Source: Blastomyces gilchristii SLH14081 (taxonomy: Eukaryota; Ascomycota; Eurotiomycetes; Onygenales; Ajellomycetaceae). Taken from it: a DNA stretch of 64,000 bases. Shown one piece after another: positions 37,146 to 49,110 of this stretch; within the stretch, counting starts at the first letter, position 1; every line of letters starts with the position of its first letter. The DNA lies in contig NW_003101681.1 in the NCBI RefSeq assembly GCF_000003855.2, positions 3,675,344-3,739,343 of the forward strand, written 5' to 3'. The notes below the pieces were generated by a model. The model had not been told where the DNA came from. It was given only the letters and a program-made list of their open reading frames with translations, and searched no databases. Both the position numbers and the translations under genes were made by a program.

Positions 37146-37317
37146 TGTGACAGACTGCATCTGATCAATTATATAGACTATTTCATTACTCTTCACAGAT
37201 TTCTACTGAGATCTCAATTCTCAGTCATCAATTCTCAGCTGAAAGCTTCAATTCTCAGTCACTGATTCTTAGCTGAAAACTCATGAAATTTCTATTCTTT
37301 CACCCCGAAGCTTCACT
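37146..37317 (+). repeat. 3' LTR of B2, truncated by L3
   Basis: About 170 bp of LTR end at CCCCGAAGCTTCAC, where the LINE AAT tail begins. The remaining half of the LTR is not found to the right within the window. Confidence 0.75.
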
Positions 37318-37373
37318 ATTAGTATTATTATTCTTCAATTATAGATGTATGCAGTCAGAGACTAAGACATCTA

Positions 37374-37396
37374 CCTGAGAACTAAAAGTTCTCAGG
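37374..37396. repeat. Hairpin near the LINE 3' end
   Basis: A perfect 10-bp inverted repeat (CCTGAGAACT, 3-nt loop, AGTTCTCAGG) lies about 55 bp from the tail. S1 has a weaker version at 23729-23751. LINE reverse transcriptases often recognise a 3' stem-loop, so this is a candidate recognition element. Confidence 0.6.
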
Positions 37397-37659
37397 GTTT
37401 TTCCTATATCTATAAAGTTAACTATTATACATTCATCAATTTCAGATATGCAAAGTCAGAAAATTCCAGCTCAGAATACAAAAACTGTTTACAAATTGCA
37501 GTATTTTAACATCTTCTGATACTTTGAAATCATTTGACAATATCATGACAAAAGAAAAGAGAACACAGTCTTAAAGATAGACACATTAAATAGATAGATA
37601 GAAAAGAATAGAAAGAAAAAAGTAAAGTAAAGTAAAGAGAGACTGTAACAAAACAAATT

Positions 37660-38452
37660 ATTAAAAGATAGTATATAGCTGTTTTAACAGACTATATCTA
37701 ATCAATGTCCTTCTCTTCATATTCAGATATTTCTGAATTCAGTCATTTTCTTGTAGCTGCGTGAGTTTCTGATAGAAAGTCTATTAAGTATTTAATTCCT
37801 GTCTCAGTTGAGAATAAGAATCTCATATTTAATTAATTCAGATCATACTTCTCTTTCAATCTGACTCTGAGATTATTGTATAATGCACAGTGCATTATAA
37901 TATGCTCAGAATTCTCATTTACATTGCTGAATAAGCATTCTATTGAATCAAATCTATCATCAAATCTTTGCATATAAAATTTGAAATAGTCATGTTCTAG
38001 TTTCAGCTATATTATAGATGAGAATATTTTCTTTTTACATTTAATTGAACAAGATTTCCACTTGAGTTTTGTTTCAAATCTTGAATAATGTATACTCTTC
38101 TTTTATTTCTGTCTGCTTTCATTTCACTTATCTAAACAAGATTCTTTTATTTTTCTCTTTATAAAAGATCAGAACATAATTTTTTGAATAGATCTGCTTA
38201 ATTCTGCACTCTTTTTTACAGCTGAATCAGCCAATTCATTATCATGAATATTCATATAAGCAGGAACTTAGTGTAGATGAATTATTAGCTTTAATGTTCT
38301 TTTCTTTTGAATTTTCAAAACAGAGTTTAAGATCAGTTCAAGATTTATTTGATTATTATAAATCTAACTATTTCTAAGTCTTTTTAAAGCAGCTTGACTA
38401 TCAGAGAATGTTCATGTCTCTTTCAAACTATTTTCTCTTTTATGAGACTACA
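37660..38452 (-). pseudogene. LINE ORF2 3' part of L3 (RNase H, C-terminal zinc motif)
   Basis: Read on the - strand: an RNase H segment (SDSQAALKRL, then VPAYMNIHDNELAD) around 38400-38210, followed by the C-terminal region ending in MQRFDDRFDSIEC and EHIIMHCALYNNL. In the zinc motif the second cysteine is lost compared with L1 (CLFS versus CSFC). RNase H inside a LINE ORF2 fits the Tad/I group. Confidence 0.75.
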
Positions 38453-39196
38453 GGTGCTAGTCACCTGCAGAATGAATCTTAAACTAATTACATTTAATTC
38501 TCTATAATTAACTGATCACTGTGTCTGTTCTCTCAGGCCAGCCACTAATTTCCAGAGACATTAGTTAGTGACTGTCACTGCTCACTTAATGATGTACACA
38601 CCAAGCTTTCAGTTGCTGATCTCGGCCTCATTAGATACTCATAGGCCTATTAATCAGTTGTCATAGTCTCACTCTGTGTTAGAGACTAATCATAGACTTA
38701 ATGACTGCAGTTCTCTCTGCCAGTATTAGAGCTTGACAGAGAGCTTACAGACTCTAGTCTATCAGAGTGCTCTGTCTAGAGCCTAGATATATATCTAGAC
38801 CTGCTAGTCAGATGATTTTCAAAATCATTCTCTGTATTTGAGAGAAAGCTAGTCTCTGATGACAGCTCTAGTTAGAGACTTGCTTAAGTAGTATATAATA
38901 ACTACATTAGGCTTGGCTCTATATCATTAGAACCTTGACGGGTGTATAGTAGAATAGTGAGACATTGACATCTCATATCAGCTCTGATGAGTGTTCACAG
39001 AATCTCACTTAACTAGTGACTTGACTTGCAGTAGGGAGTTCTACCCTGTATCAAGCCTTACTAATTAGGCTCAGCCTCTATTACATGAGAGCTTTCATGG
39101 GTAAGAAGTGGCAGGTGCCAGTGATGGGATTTGAACCCATACACCTCTAATGTATGCGGTCTTGATTACCAGTCTTATCAACTGAGTCACACTGGC
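38453..39196 (-). mobile_element. tRNA-Leu-headed module (S2), related to S1
   Basis: This 744-bp sequence matches 24000-24749 end to end, including the tRNA-like 5' end. Here its 3' side is fused to LINE sequence at about 38452, about 810 bp further upstream in the LINE than the fusion point in S1. The same 5' module is thus joined to two different lengths of LINE 3' end. No ORF. Confidence 0.68.
39117..39196 (-). other. tRNA-Leu(CAA)-like sequence at the head of S2
   Basis: The - strand folds as a class II tRNA: acceptor GCCAGTG pairing CACTGGC perfectly, anticodon loop AATCAAG with CAA, variable arm CATAC/GTATG, and T arm TGGG-TTCAAAT-CCCA. It lies at the 5' end of a repeated element, so I treat it as a SINE head rather than a working tRNA gene. 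A functional tRNA is not excluded. Confidence 0.7.
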
Positions 39197-39750
39197 GACA
39201 GTTCTTTGTTGAATATGATATTTAAAATTCAACTTGGAGTTTAATCATACTTCTAATTATTTGACATTTAAACTGAGTTTAATCTCTCTATTTAAAAGAG
39301 TTAGAGATATTTCTTTCTCATTGAATCTAGAAAAGAAATAAATTAACTCAGTTTTATTTATATTAAATTGAATTTAATTGATATCTGCTCTAACAAAGAT
39401 TTTCTTTGCAGCTTGTTCAATCACTTTTAAATTCTCTTTAATAGTTTTTGAGCTGTAAACTAGATCAATATCATCTACATAACTCAGAGATTGCACTATT
39501 TTCATATTTGTATTTTTGAATAGATAGGCAGTGTATATTGCAAATAAAATAAGTGAGATTGAAGATTCTTATAGTACTTCTATTTTTATCTCTGTCTTGT
39601 CTTATTTCATTTCATCAAAGAAAAGTTGTATGATTCTTTTAGACATAAAACAGTTAACTCATTTTATTAGAGAAAGTGACAGTTTTAACATCTTCAAAGT
39701 CTGAATTAACTTTGACTTTGAAACACTTCAGTCATCTTTCAGATCTATAT
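39197..39750 (-). pseudogene. LINE reverse transcriptase fragment of L3
   Basis: The - strand gives SSISLILFAIYTA, then SLSYVDDIDLVYSS (the YxDD catalytic box, intact), FNINKTELIYF, and LNSKLNFKYHIQQRT. These are RT motifs of a Tad-like LINE. It is truncated 5' at about 39750 against gypsy fragment E and 3' by the tRNA-Leu module. Confidence 0.8.
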
Positions 39751-40098
39751 AAATGAGATGCTGCAGGGCCTTGTTAATGTCTTCTGCATAGTATACTTGA
39801 ATGACATTCTAATCTTTTCAAAAGTGAAGAAAGAACATGATACTCATGTTCAAGAAGTGTTGAGTCACTTAAGACAGTATCAACTCTATATAAACACTGA
39901 AAAATGTTCATTCTATATGTAGGAGATTGATTTCTTAGGTTATATTATTGAGATGAACAGCATTTCAATGAACAGAAGTCAGATCTCTGTTATTGAGAAC
40001 TGACCAGCACTGTGAATATACTGTGAGATGCAGGTGTTTCTAGAATTTGCAAATTTCTACAGATAATTCATCTATATATATTTATAAATTACTGTCTC
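39751..40098 (+). pseudogene. RT fragment of a fourth gypsy family (E)
   Basis: The translation INEMLQGLVNVFCIVY-LNDILIFSK, then EKCSFYM, EIDFLGYII and FLEFANFYR is a Ty3/gypsy RT palm and thumb region, distinct from A, B and C. The catalytic YLDD reads YLND. It is cut at 40098 by the C2 5' LTR. The rest should lie beyond the window. Confidence 0.82.
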
Positions 40099-40356
40099 TG
40101 TAAGAAATCCCGCTCCTCGCGAATCCTTTACCTCTATTCCTATCTCTTGTGTAATCAATAGGGCTAGCGGCCCTTGGCTACACACAACTATATAGACTGG
40201 AGTTCGCGAATACTATTCATAACTCAGCTTGAATGCTATTATACATTTAACCTCTATATTTTATCTTTCTATCATGAATACTTCTAGTAGTTAACAGTAC
40301 ATATCATGTCAAGCTGCAAACACCTGAATAATCACCTGTAAGCACTTATTCTTACA
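40099..40356 (+). repeat. 5' LTR of C2
   Basis: The 258-bp LTR runs from TGTAAGAA to TTCTTACA. It keeps CpGs (CCCGCTCCTCGCGAATCC) that are lost in C1 (21881-22137). Confidence 0.9.
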
Positions 40357-40418
40357 TTTCAAGCTCAGTCAGTCAGCAACTGCTCATTATAAATGAAAGA
40401 ACTAGAAACTTACATGCT

Positions 40419-43400
40419 TTAATCCCTGCAAACTCTACTACAGACACTCAGGAGCAGCTATCTGAATTATGAATAATCTCTGTGAAAGAAGTCTCAGAGA
40501 ACTTATCAATCACTCATGAGACATCATTCTCTACATCTGTGACAGAGAAACCCTCTGAACTCACAAATGAATCAATCTCAGTGAAGAACATTCTTGAGCA
40601 TCTTTCACAGAATCAAGCTATTTTTCTATAAGAAATGCTTACTGTCTGTAAACACTCTCAAAGTGAGTCTCTAGACATAATCTTCAGAGATATCTGCAAA
40701 CTGAAAAGAAACTTTCTTAAGCTACAATCACTTAAGGTCACTTATTAAATCACAATCTATAAAAGCTTTTGTAAGTTTGTATTTGAAATTGACTCACAAG
40801 CCTGACTGTGTGATATAAAAGATAAAGAAGCTGTTATCTATACAATGACAGATCTCTATTACACTGAAGTCAAGAACTGACTGAATCATCTAGAGAATGA
40901 TTATAAGAGATCTCACTAGTCTGTTCTCAAGATCTATCTAGAGAATAAGTTAAGAGACTCTGTAAGTCAGACAGAGAATATCTGAGCTGCAATCATCAAT
41001 ATTAGAAAAAGAGATCAGAAATCTGATGAAGACTACTTACAGTGCTTCATGAAATTGTGATATGAATTAAGATCTGTGAAAACAGGGCTCTGAAACAAGA
41101 CCTGAATGATGATATTCATAAAGAGACTGAATAAAGACATGCAGAACAAGCTCATTGAATAAGACTTTAAGTTCTTGACTCTGAAGAAACTGATGACTCT
41201 CATTCATCACTTACAAATCACTGTGAGAGTCACAGACCTGTGAAGAGTGAACTATTAATCAGCTCTACAAGAGCCAGAATAACAGAGAACAGATTTATCA
41301 GAAAAAGATGACAAGACACAGAGAGATTCATATCTGACTACTGAGCAGAGAGAGAGAGTTTTATAAGCTTCTATGAACAGAGTGTATAACAGAGAGATCA
41401 AGAAAAAGAGACTCTGCTTCATCTATTTTAAATCAGAACATCTTCATATAAACTGTCTGAACAAACTAAAATAGAATTTTAAGAAGTTATAGACAGAGTC
41501 AGCAACAGCCTTGTTAAGAGTCTTGAAGCTGATATCTGAATCTGTTACTCTCTCAATGAAAATGCTTACTTATAGAGAGAGACTGCACTGCAGTACTGCT
41601 GTCTCACAAGCATAAAAAGTATTGATGAACTCAGAATCTCAGGTCACTGTGATGTCTCTAAAGCTCATGAAGTGAATAAGCTGAAAGATGAAGACTGAAA
41701 ACCTGCTCTTGCAATAAGCAGAGTATAAGAACTCAGACCTGAGAACTGAGAGACTTACAAGAGTTATCTTTGAATTACAAGATCTCTCTGAAATCTGGAG
41801 AAGATTTGCAGAAACTGTGATTATCACAGACATCATAGATGACATGTACTTGAGACTTGTATGACTTTAAAGACACAATCCGCACATAGCTGTTCATGAG
41901 TCAGGTTTATACTTTCAATCAGTGTTGATAGACTCACTTATGAAGATAGAATCAGTTAATGCTGTAGAGTTAATTAGAGAAGACAAGCTCATCTATATAA
42001 TGACTTTATGAGTATCTGAGAATCTCACAGTCATGAAAACTGAGCTTCAGATATTAGAGAAATACTGAGATCTCACAGAGATATTCAGCTCAGCAAAGAC
42101 AGCTGAGCTTTCTTCTCATTATAAGAAGAATGTGATAATAGATTTGATAGAAGAGCAGAAACTCTTCTAAGAACTAATCTATAAGCTCTCTCATTACAAG
42201 ACAGAGGTCTTGCAGATCTATATAAAGAAGAATCTGAAGAATGACTTCATCTGACCTTCACAGGTCTCTGTGAAAGTCTCTGTGATATTCATGAAGAAGA
42301 AGAATAAAGATCTCAGATTGTGTGTAGACTACTGTGACCTGAACTTCAAGATAACAAAGAGCTGCTATTCCCTGTCTCTGATTAAGAATGTAATTAACTG
42401 TCTCACAGAAGCTGTTATATTCACATAACTGAATATGATCAATGTATATACACAGCTGTGAATACAGTCTGAGAATGAATAAAAGACTGTCTTTAGAACT
42501 GCACTGAAATTGTTTGAATATCTAGTGATGTCTTTTAATCTGACTAATACTCTCATAATATTCCAGTCTTTTATTAATAAAATACTTTATATATATCTGA
42601 ATGTCTTTATAATAATATATCTGAATAATGTGATGATGTACTCTGTGAAGAAGGAAGAACACACTAAGCATGTGCAAAGTGTATTGAAGGCCTTAGATGA
42701 GACAGAACTGTATATTAAGCTTACAAAGTACAACTTCAGTGCCTGTCAGATTAATTTCCTAGAATATGTAATTATCACAGATAATATTCAGATGAAATCT
42801 TTGCAGATTGAGACTATTCTATCATGACTGAAGTTAACTAGTATTCATAAGATTCAGATCTTTCTGAGCTTTGTGAATTTCTATAGATAATTTATCTTTG
42901 TGTTTATAAGAATCTTCTTGACTCTTATAGATATACTGAAGAGTGAAAATAAGAAGAAGTTATCTTATAAACAGAGAATGAAAAGATTATTGAGAAGAAA
43001 GAGCTGTGAGAATATTGTTATCTTAGAAGCTCATGAGATCTTTATGAGATTAAAACAGATATTCATAGATACAGTGATACTATTTCACTTTGATCTCTTA
43101 CTCTTAATCAGATTAAAGATAGATATCTTCTTCTTTACAATTTCAGAAATAGTCTTATAACTACAGTTAAATGAAAACTGAGTTTCAGTGATCTTTTTCT
43201 CATAGAAGATATAACTTGCAGAGATCAACTATAACATTTATAATCAAGAGCTTCTTATAATAGTGAAATTCTTTCATCACTGATATCACTACATTGAGAA
43301 CCTTGTAACAGTGATTACTGTTAGAACTGATTATAACAGCTTATAACAGTTTACTTTAATCAAGAAACTCTCACAGCAGCAGATCTGCTGAGCTTAGAGA

Positions 43401-45404
43401 CTAAGTGAGTTCTGATTCAAGATAGAGTATATTAAGAGAATTAAGAACTCAGTGAACAGATTCTCTCACAGATCAGACTATGTTTAGAAGACTAGAATAA
43501 CAGATATAGAGAGACTAGAGAAGACAGAAAAGCTTCACAGAATGCTCAGACTGAGTATTATAAAGAGATTGACTGAAGAGTCTCTTAATTCTCTGTAAGA
43601 GAAGAGAGAGAAGAGAGAGAAGAAGCCTGTACAACTACTCTCTATAATACTGAGAGTTAACACTCTGAGAATCTTCATAAGAATTCTTGAAGATGGTATC
43701 TATAATCTGAAGAGTTTGTAAGCTTTGAGAAGCATCATAGAAGATCTGATATAAGAAGAAACAGAGTATAAGTCTTTATAAAATCTTCTATTCAGATTGT
43801 CTGAACTACAACTGAAGAATGAATATACTTAGTATGTTTAAAAACTGCTCACAGCAGGGATCAACTCTGTAGAAATAAAGAGTTAAAGAGACTTAAATAA
43901 TTTCTTGTAAAAAGAGAATCAGATTTATATATCTGTAAATAAGTTTCTATATATAGAACTTATTAAAAGATATTATAACTCTTCTCTAGTGAGTTATTTT
44001 ACAGACACTAGAACTCATGAGTTGCTTATAAGAAAATACTTCTAACTGAAGATATAAGAATTTATAAAGAAGATAATGAATTCTTATACTATTTATCAGA
44101 GTTTATAAATAGTGTGATTCAGATTATATGAAGAACTTACTTCTCTATTCATTTCACAGAAATCTTGAGAATAGTTAGAAATAAACACTGTCATTAGTCT
44201 CTCTGAAAGTAAGAATATATATAATACCTGTTTTAATAGTGTGCTGATAATAGTAGATTACTTTATCAAGATGACATACTTTATATTCATCTATAAGAAC
44301 TTAAAGTTAAAGAATTTAACTCATATCTTCATCTATCATATAATTCAGTTGTATGAGTAATCTATAAACATTGACTCAGATAGAGAATTAATCTTCATAG
44401 AAGAGTTCTGATCTGATCTGATAACTATACTGAAGATCTTATAAAATCTAAGTACAGTGTTTTATTAATAGACAGATGATTGAATAGAATACCTGATAAG
44501 TATATTAAAATAGTATCTGTAATACTTTATCAATTATAATCAGAATAACTGAATATATTGATTATTACTTACAGAGTTCATATACAATAACTCAAAGCAT
44601 GTCAGTACAGATAAAACTCTTTTTGAAATACTCACTGAGACTCACTTATGAATAATCTTGATGAATCTGTGAGAGTATACTATAGAGTGTGATAATATCC
44701 TGTGAATGAGCTGAGAGAATTTCAGAATATCTGAGAGAAAGTCTGTGAATTCCTTGAGAAAGACTTAAGAGTATCAGAAGAGATACTATGACTTCAAGTA
44801 TATTATAAAGAGTTTCAAGAAAGATGATAGAGTCTGACTAAGTCTAGAAAATATTATTATACAGAGATCTAGTAAGAAGCTGAATCTCTTATAGACAGAG
44901 TCTTATAAGATTATGAAGAAAGTTAGCTCACAGTTCTATAGATTAAAACTGTTATCTGAATTATAGATATAGAATATTTTTCATATCTCTTTACTCTGTA
45001 AATATAAGAAATTCTTAGAAGAGAACTCTGTAACTCATCACTCTATTCATGAAGTATTAGAGTATGAAAGAGAATATCAGATTAAAGAGATTATTAACTC
45101 AGAGAAGTGAGATTATGAGCTCTGATTCAAGATTCAGTGATAAGAGTATTCTGATAAGATGAATAAGTTCACTTAAGAATTATCTGAGCAGATAAGATAT
45201 CTGTGAAAGCTAAGATATAACTTTCATATCATGAATTCTGATAAGTCAGAATGATATAATCTTCACTAAGAACCTGATTATAATAAAGACATTAACACTG
45301 TTATTTATGAATTCTAATCTATAAGATGATGAGTTTCTACTGAGATAAATAGTTCACAGTGTATACAAAGAGAAGAAGAAATCATATTTTTATTAAAGTT
45401 AAAA
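40419..45404 (+). pseudogene. gag-pol of C2 in one continuous frame
   Basis: Frame 0 carries everything without an indel: gag (SVTEKPSEL onward), a decayed zinc knuckle near 41420 (CFIY, H, C), and the protease region. RT has NDFI-PSQVSVKVSVIFMKKK and RLCVDYCDLN, then FEYLVMSFNLTN and YLNN in place of YLDD near 42620. RNase H lies about 43080-43330, integrase 43950-44650, the tail (KKLNLLQTES, NIFHISLL) follows, and a chromodomain at about 45060-45280. Gag and pol share the frame, unlike family B. Stops are TAA at Gln and TGA at Arg/Trp positions. Confidence 0.88.
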
Positions 45405-45486
45405 TAAAGAGAATAAAAACAGAATCATGAACATAATTTAGAGACTAATAAAGAAAAAATAAAGAAAATTCACACTTATATTTTTA

Positions 45487-47045
45487 ATACTTGTAATATT
45501 CAACTTCTTCACAACTGTCAATTTTTCTCTTTAAAGAAGCAGAGAGCATCATGCCTGTAGTACCGATAATTATTATATTTGATATAAAGATCATCAGAAA
45601 TGCACAGACTTCAGAGGAGTCAGATATCAGAATACACACAGTTGCAGCAGAGTCTTGAGAACTGCTCATCTGTATATATAATTAGATATCTCTTATAAAG
45701 CTGTATTCACTCTCTCAGTTATACTGAAGTATTCAGCTCAGAAATAATTGAGATACAGAGAGAGAGCTTATCTATTCAGATCAACCCTTATCACAAATTC
45801 ATAATATTCACATTATCTTAATTATCTGGATTTTACAGGTATCTGAGAACTCATCTCTTATTGATATTGAAATTGTGAAAATGCGCCGCGGCACAAGAAC
45901 TGTTAGTAGGGAATCTAGGCATATTTGCATATACTCAATCAGAGATTATGAAGATAGAAGAGAGATGATTATAGATCTGCAGAGCTGCAGAAGACACTGA
46001 CAATATTAAGAGCTTTGTAAGAACTGTCAGCTAGAATCTGTAAGGAATTACTTATAAGAAGACTTACAGCAAAGAGCAGAACTGTAGCCAGAAGCTGATC
46101 TGAGAAAGGTATGAGATTGACTGCTGGCCTGAAGATCAGATGCAGTGACAGAACTGAAAGAGATGAAGACACTGTTATAAACAGTGATGACTCTGCTTCA
46201 TCAGTCAGTAAAAAGTGATCAGAGAAGTTATAGAAACACTCACAAAAAGCTCAGCAGTAGTCAGACATTATTTATGAAGATATTGAAATTGAAAAAACTT
46301 TTATTCTTGAGAAGATCTTGAATCAATATATGAATATTGTTAGAAATACTCTCTCTCTGTTATCTGAGTGAAAATACTTCACAGATGAATGAGAATACTC
46401 ACAGTTTATAAGAATAAGAGCTGTTACAGAAAAAGAGAAAAGAAGATGAGATTTCATAGACAGATCTGAGATATTTATACTACTCTAGAGAGATTTATTT
46501 ACACTGTGAGTAATCTCATAGAATAGTCAGATCACTCTAATAAATAAAGAGTGATTATAAATTACAGATCTGAATCTTTCTATATAATTATAAAGAGTGA
46601 TTGCAGATCACAGACATCTTGATTCTACAATTCTACAAAGTTAATAAAAGAATGAAAAGTTCCTCACAATTCTACAGTGTTAAAGAATGATGATTTATAA
46701 AAATGAGTAAAAGATTAACTTGTAAATACTTCTCTTTGATGAGAGTGATCTCACAGAAAGTAATTCATCTGTGAGATGAATCTGTGTGATGATCACACAA
46801 GAATCTCATGAAGAAATAATTGAAGATCAACTGAAATTCTTCAGATTGAAAGATGTAGAATGAATCTGTGTGATAATTATACAAGAATCTTGTGAAAATG
46901 ATTAAGAGTCAATCAGAACCCTTCTGTATAGAAGATGCAAGATAAATCTGTATAATAGTCAGAGAAACATCTGCAGATTATAAAGAATCTCATAGAATAA
47001 GAAACTGAGTAACAGACTCTTTTCTTTTTATAATAATAAGGGATT
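45487..47045 (+). pseudogene. Extra sense ORF (ORF3) of family C, copy C2
   Basis: Frame 1 runs for about 500 codons between the chromodomain and the 3' LTR, with stops at likely former Gln, Arg and Trp codons. It has a Cys/His cluster near 45547-45630 (HHACSTDN, HQKCTDFR, NTHSC). A probable second one follows (ENAPRHKNC, near 45890). From 45967 there is a helical basic stretch (ELQKTLTILRAL, ELSARICKELLIRRLTAK) and an acidic/Ser linker. The C-terminal tandem repeat has units beginning ICVMITQES and ICVIIIQES (46780-46960). Family unknown. C1 has the same order. Confidence 0.6.
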
Positions 47046-47177
47046 TTTTCCTCACTGAGGTTTTTTTTTATATAGATATAAGGGGTTTTTAGTGAGTATC
47101 ACTGCAGTACTGAGCCTGATTATATGAAATCACTCAGTGAAAGACTTCATGAATAAAGTCTTAGAGAGAAAGAGATA

Positions 47178-47231
47178 TGTAAGAAATCTCACTTCTCATG
47201 AATTCTTTACCTCTATTTCTATCTCTCATAT
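47178..47231 (+). repeat. Start of C2 3' LTR, cut by A4
   Basis: TGTAAGAAATCTCAC matches the LTR start at 40099. The LTR stops at ATAT (47228-47231), where A4 begins. A purine-rich tract precedes it. Confidence 0.82.
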
Positions 47232-47397
47232 TGTGGTTCGGAAGAACGTACGACCGTCGGATAATAACACGGCCGCTTCCGAACTTGCTTACGAATGTAA
47301 AGGGGCCATAGCGGCCACTAATTAATTTAGATAATATATATAAGAAGCCGGTGTACACCTGTAATCGTACACTGACTCAAGCAATCTTTGAATCACA
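47232..47397 (+). repeat. 5' LTR of A4
   Basis: At 166 bp it is slightly shorter than its relatives because of a gap after GGCCGCTTCCGAAC. The TATA-like box and hairpin (47345-47378) are kept. Confidence 0.88.
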
Positions 47398-47849
47398 TCT
47401 GATAGCATGTCTAAAAATCAGTGAGAAGTGCAGACTTCTTCAGAGTGTGATAATTCTATCTATAAAGCAATTTATAGTTATCATGTCAGTGTGATTCTAA
47501 AATGTCTCAAAAGATAGTGTATGAAGAGTGATGAGTGAAAGAGCATCTGATTAATACTGCTCTACTTGTTGAAGAAAAACTTCACACTCAGGTGAATATT
47601 ATGTATGTGAATGAATGAGATATGAGAAAAGAGATGAGAGCAGTGAATCAGATTCAAAGAAGACTGTTCTCTACTTAGAAGAATAAAAGAGAGATGATTA
47701 TCACTGAAGTTGTATAATAATAACAGAAATCATATAATAATATAGTAATATAATAATATAGTAAGATAACAATATAGTAATATAATAATAGACATTATAT
47801 AATTAATAAGAAATCACTGAAATAAATATCTTCTCTAGTTAATATGAAC

Positions 47850-49110
47850 ACTCTTCTCTGCTACCTGAACTAGAAGATATGCAGAAGCTCTCAGAGAATT
47901 TACTCAAAGTAGTAAGAAAAGCAGCTGAGATCACTGAACTGAAATTGAAGCTCTGTACATATATAAGAATTCTAAATGAGATTGAAGCCTTGTGTACATG
48001 ATGAGAGGCTGAGACAGAAGTTAAGCAATAATTGATATTCACTGTGAATCAAGTATTCACTATGAAGAGCTTCATTGATGCAATTATCATCATTAATAAG
48101 CATAGAGAAACTCAGGTTATAGACCTGCAGTGAGAGATTGAATGTTTATACAGACAGATAATTACACTGAATCTGAAGATCTTATCACAATTGTTCACAA
48201 TCTCATCAGAAGTGTACACATTATCTGAGACTGCTGCACAGAATGAGAATATAAGCATGAAATATATCAAGCTAAAAGATCTGCTGAAGTCATCAAGCTT
48301 CAATAATAACTGAAAAAATAATACTGTAATCAGCTGGCTAAGTCAGATACAATCATATTATCAGATTAAATATAAACTCACAGACAGACAGTCAACAGAA
48401 TTTCAACAAGTCTTAAGATCTGTTATATTTCTACACAGAAAAGTGAAGTCATTGTGAATAATAACTGATAAAAAGATAAATCTCACAGACCTGAAATGAT
48501 ATTCATTTTCATAAACATAAAATGAGTTTTTTAAATAAATCTTGTATAACTTTGAGAAAGTGAATGTATAAGATAAGTATTATGAATACTTCACTGAGTG
48601 TAGATAAGTGAACAATCTTATATCATACTTCACACACTTCAGCTTATATTCTCTCTTATTTAATAAAGAGCTTTTAACATCTTTCTATTTATAGATCTTC
48701 ATTCATGATCTTATACCTGAGTTAAGAATAGAATGAAAATGCTTAATCTCACAGTCAGACACAGTGAAGAAAGCATATAACATTCTCATTGTATGAGAAC
48801 AAGTAAGTCAACTGTGATAGAAAATACTGTAATCAAGTATATCTCAGTGAAGAACAGATAATCAGACTTCTATAACACAAGTCACACATCTGAATGTAAC
48901 AAATCTAGATGTGAATACTATTATTAAAGCACTGAATTCTCTGAAAAAGAGATTCTCTAAGTGAAAACCTTGATATTATGAGTATTGAGCTTGCTTCAAC
49001 TGCAGATGTCAAAATCATGATATAAAAGATTACACACAGTGTATGCAGTCAAAAGAAGTAAGAGAGTTAAAAAACTAGCAGAATCAGTGAGCTTAGAGAC
49101 AGTCACTGAT
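47850..49110 (+). pseudogene. gag of A4
   Basis: An N-terminal helical, coiled-coil-like region (ELEDMQKLSENLL, ITELKLKLC) is followed by a capsid domain (LTDRQSTEFQQVL, YFTHFSLYSLL). The CCHC knuckle near 48990 has its last Cys changed to Tyr (CFNC, H, Y). Many Trp codons are TGA. The sequence is cut by B5 with target duplication ctgat. Confidence 0.78.

Larger units (their letters stand above)
23393..37317 (+). mobile_element. Family B gypsy copy B2 with several insertions
   Basis: The 5' LTR is at about 23393-24781 (split by S1), gag at 25088 onward (split by S3, a MITE and B3), pol resumes at 32876, and the 3' LTR starts at 37146. That LTR is cut at about 37317 by L3. The 5' boundary is uncertain because the first 20 bp of the LTR are degenerate. 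Confidence 0.82.
37317..39750 (-). mobile_element. LINE copy L3 (Tad-like), with an embedded tRNA-Leu module
   Basis: On the - strand: RT piece 39750-39197, a tRNA-Leu-headed module 39196-38453, then RNase H to C-terminus (38452-37660), 3' UTR and an AAT-type tail at about 37317. A near-3' hairpin lies at 37374-37396. The RT and RNase H parts are not contiguous: the RT end and the start of RNase H appear to be missing, so this is not a simple insertion. Its left flank is the B2 LTR and its right flank is fragment E, with no target duplication found. Confidence 0.7.

Noticed and set aside
39117..39196. A functional tRNA-Leu gene
   Set aside because: It folds well, but it sits at the end of a repeated 744-bp module and has a decayed sister at 24670-24749, so I treat it as a SINE head. 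A working tRNA is not strictly excluded.
42365..42556. Short open frames opposite pol in family C, and similar ones across the window
   Set aside because: They are shadows of the decayed pol frame, do not recur at matching ends in sister copies, and have no splice or start context, unlike the antisense gene of family A.
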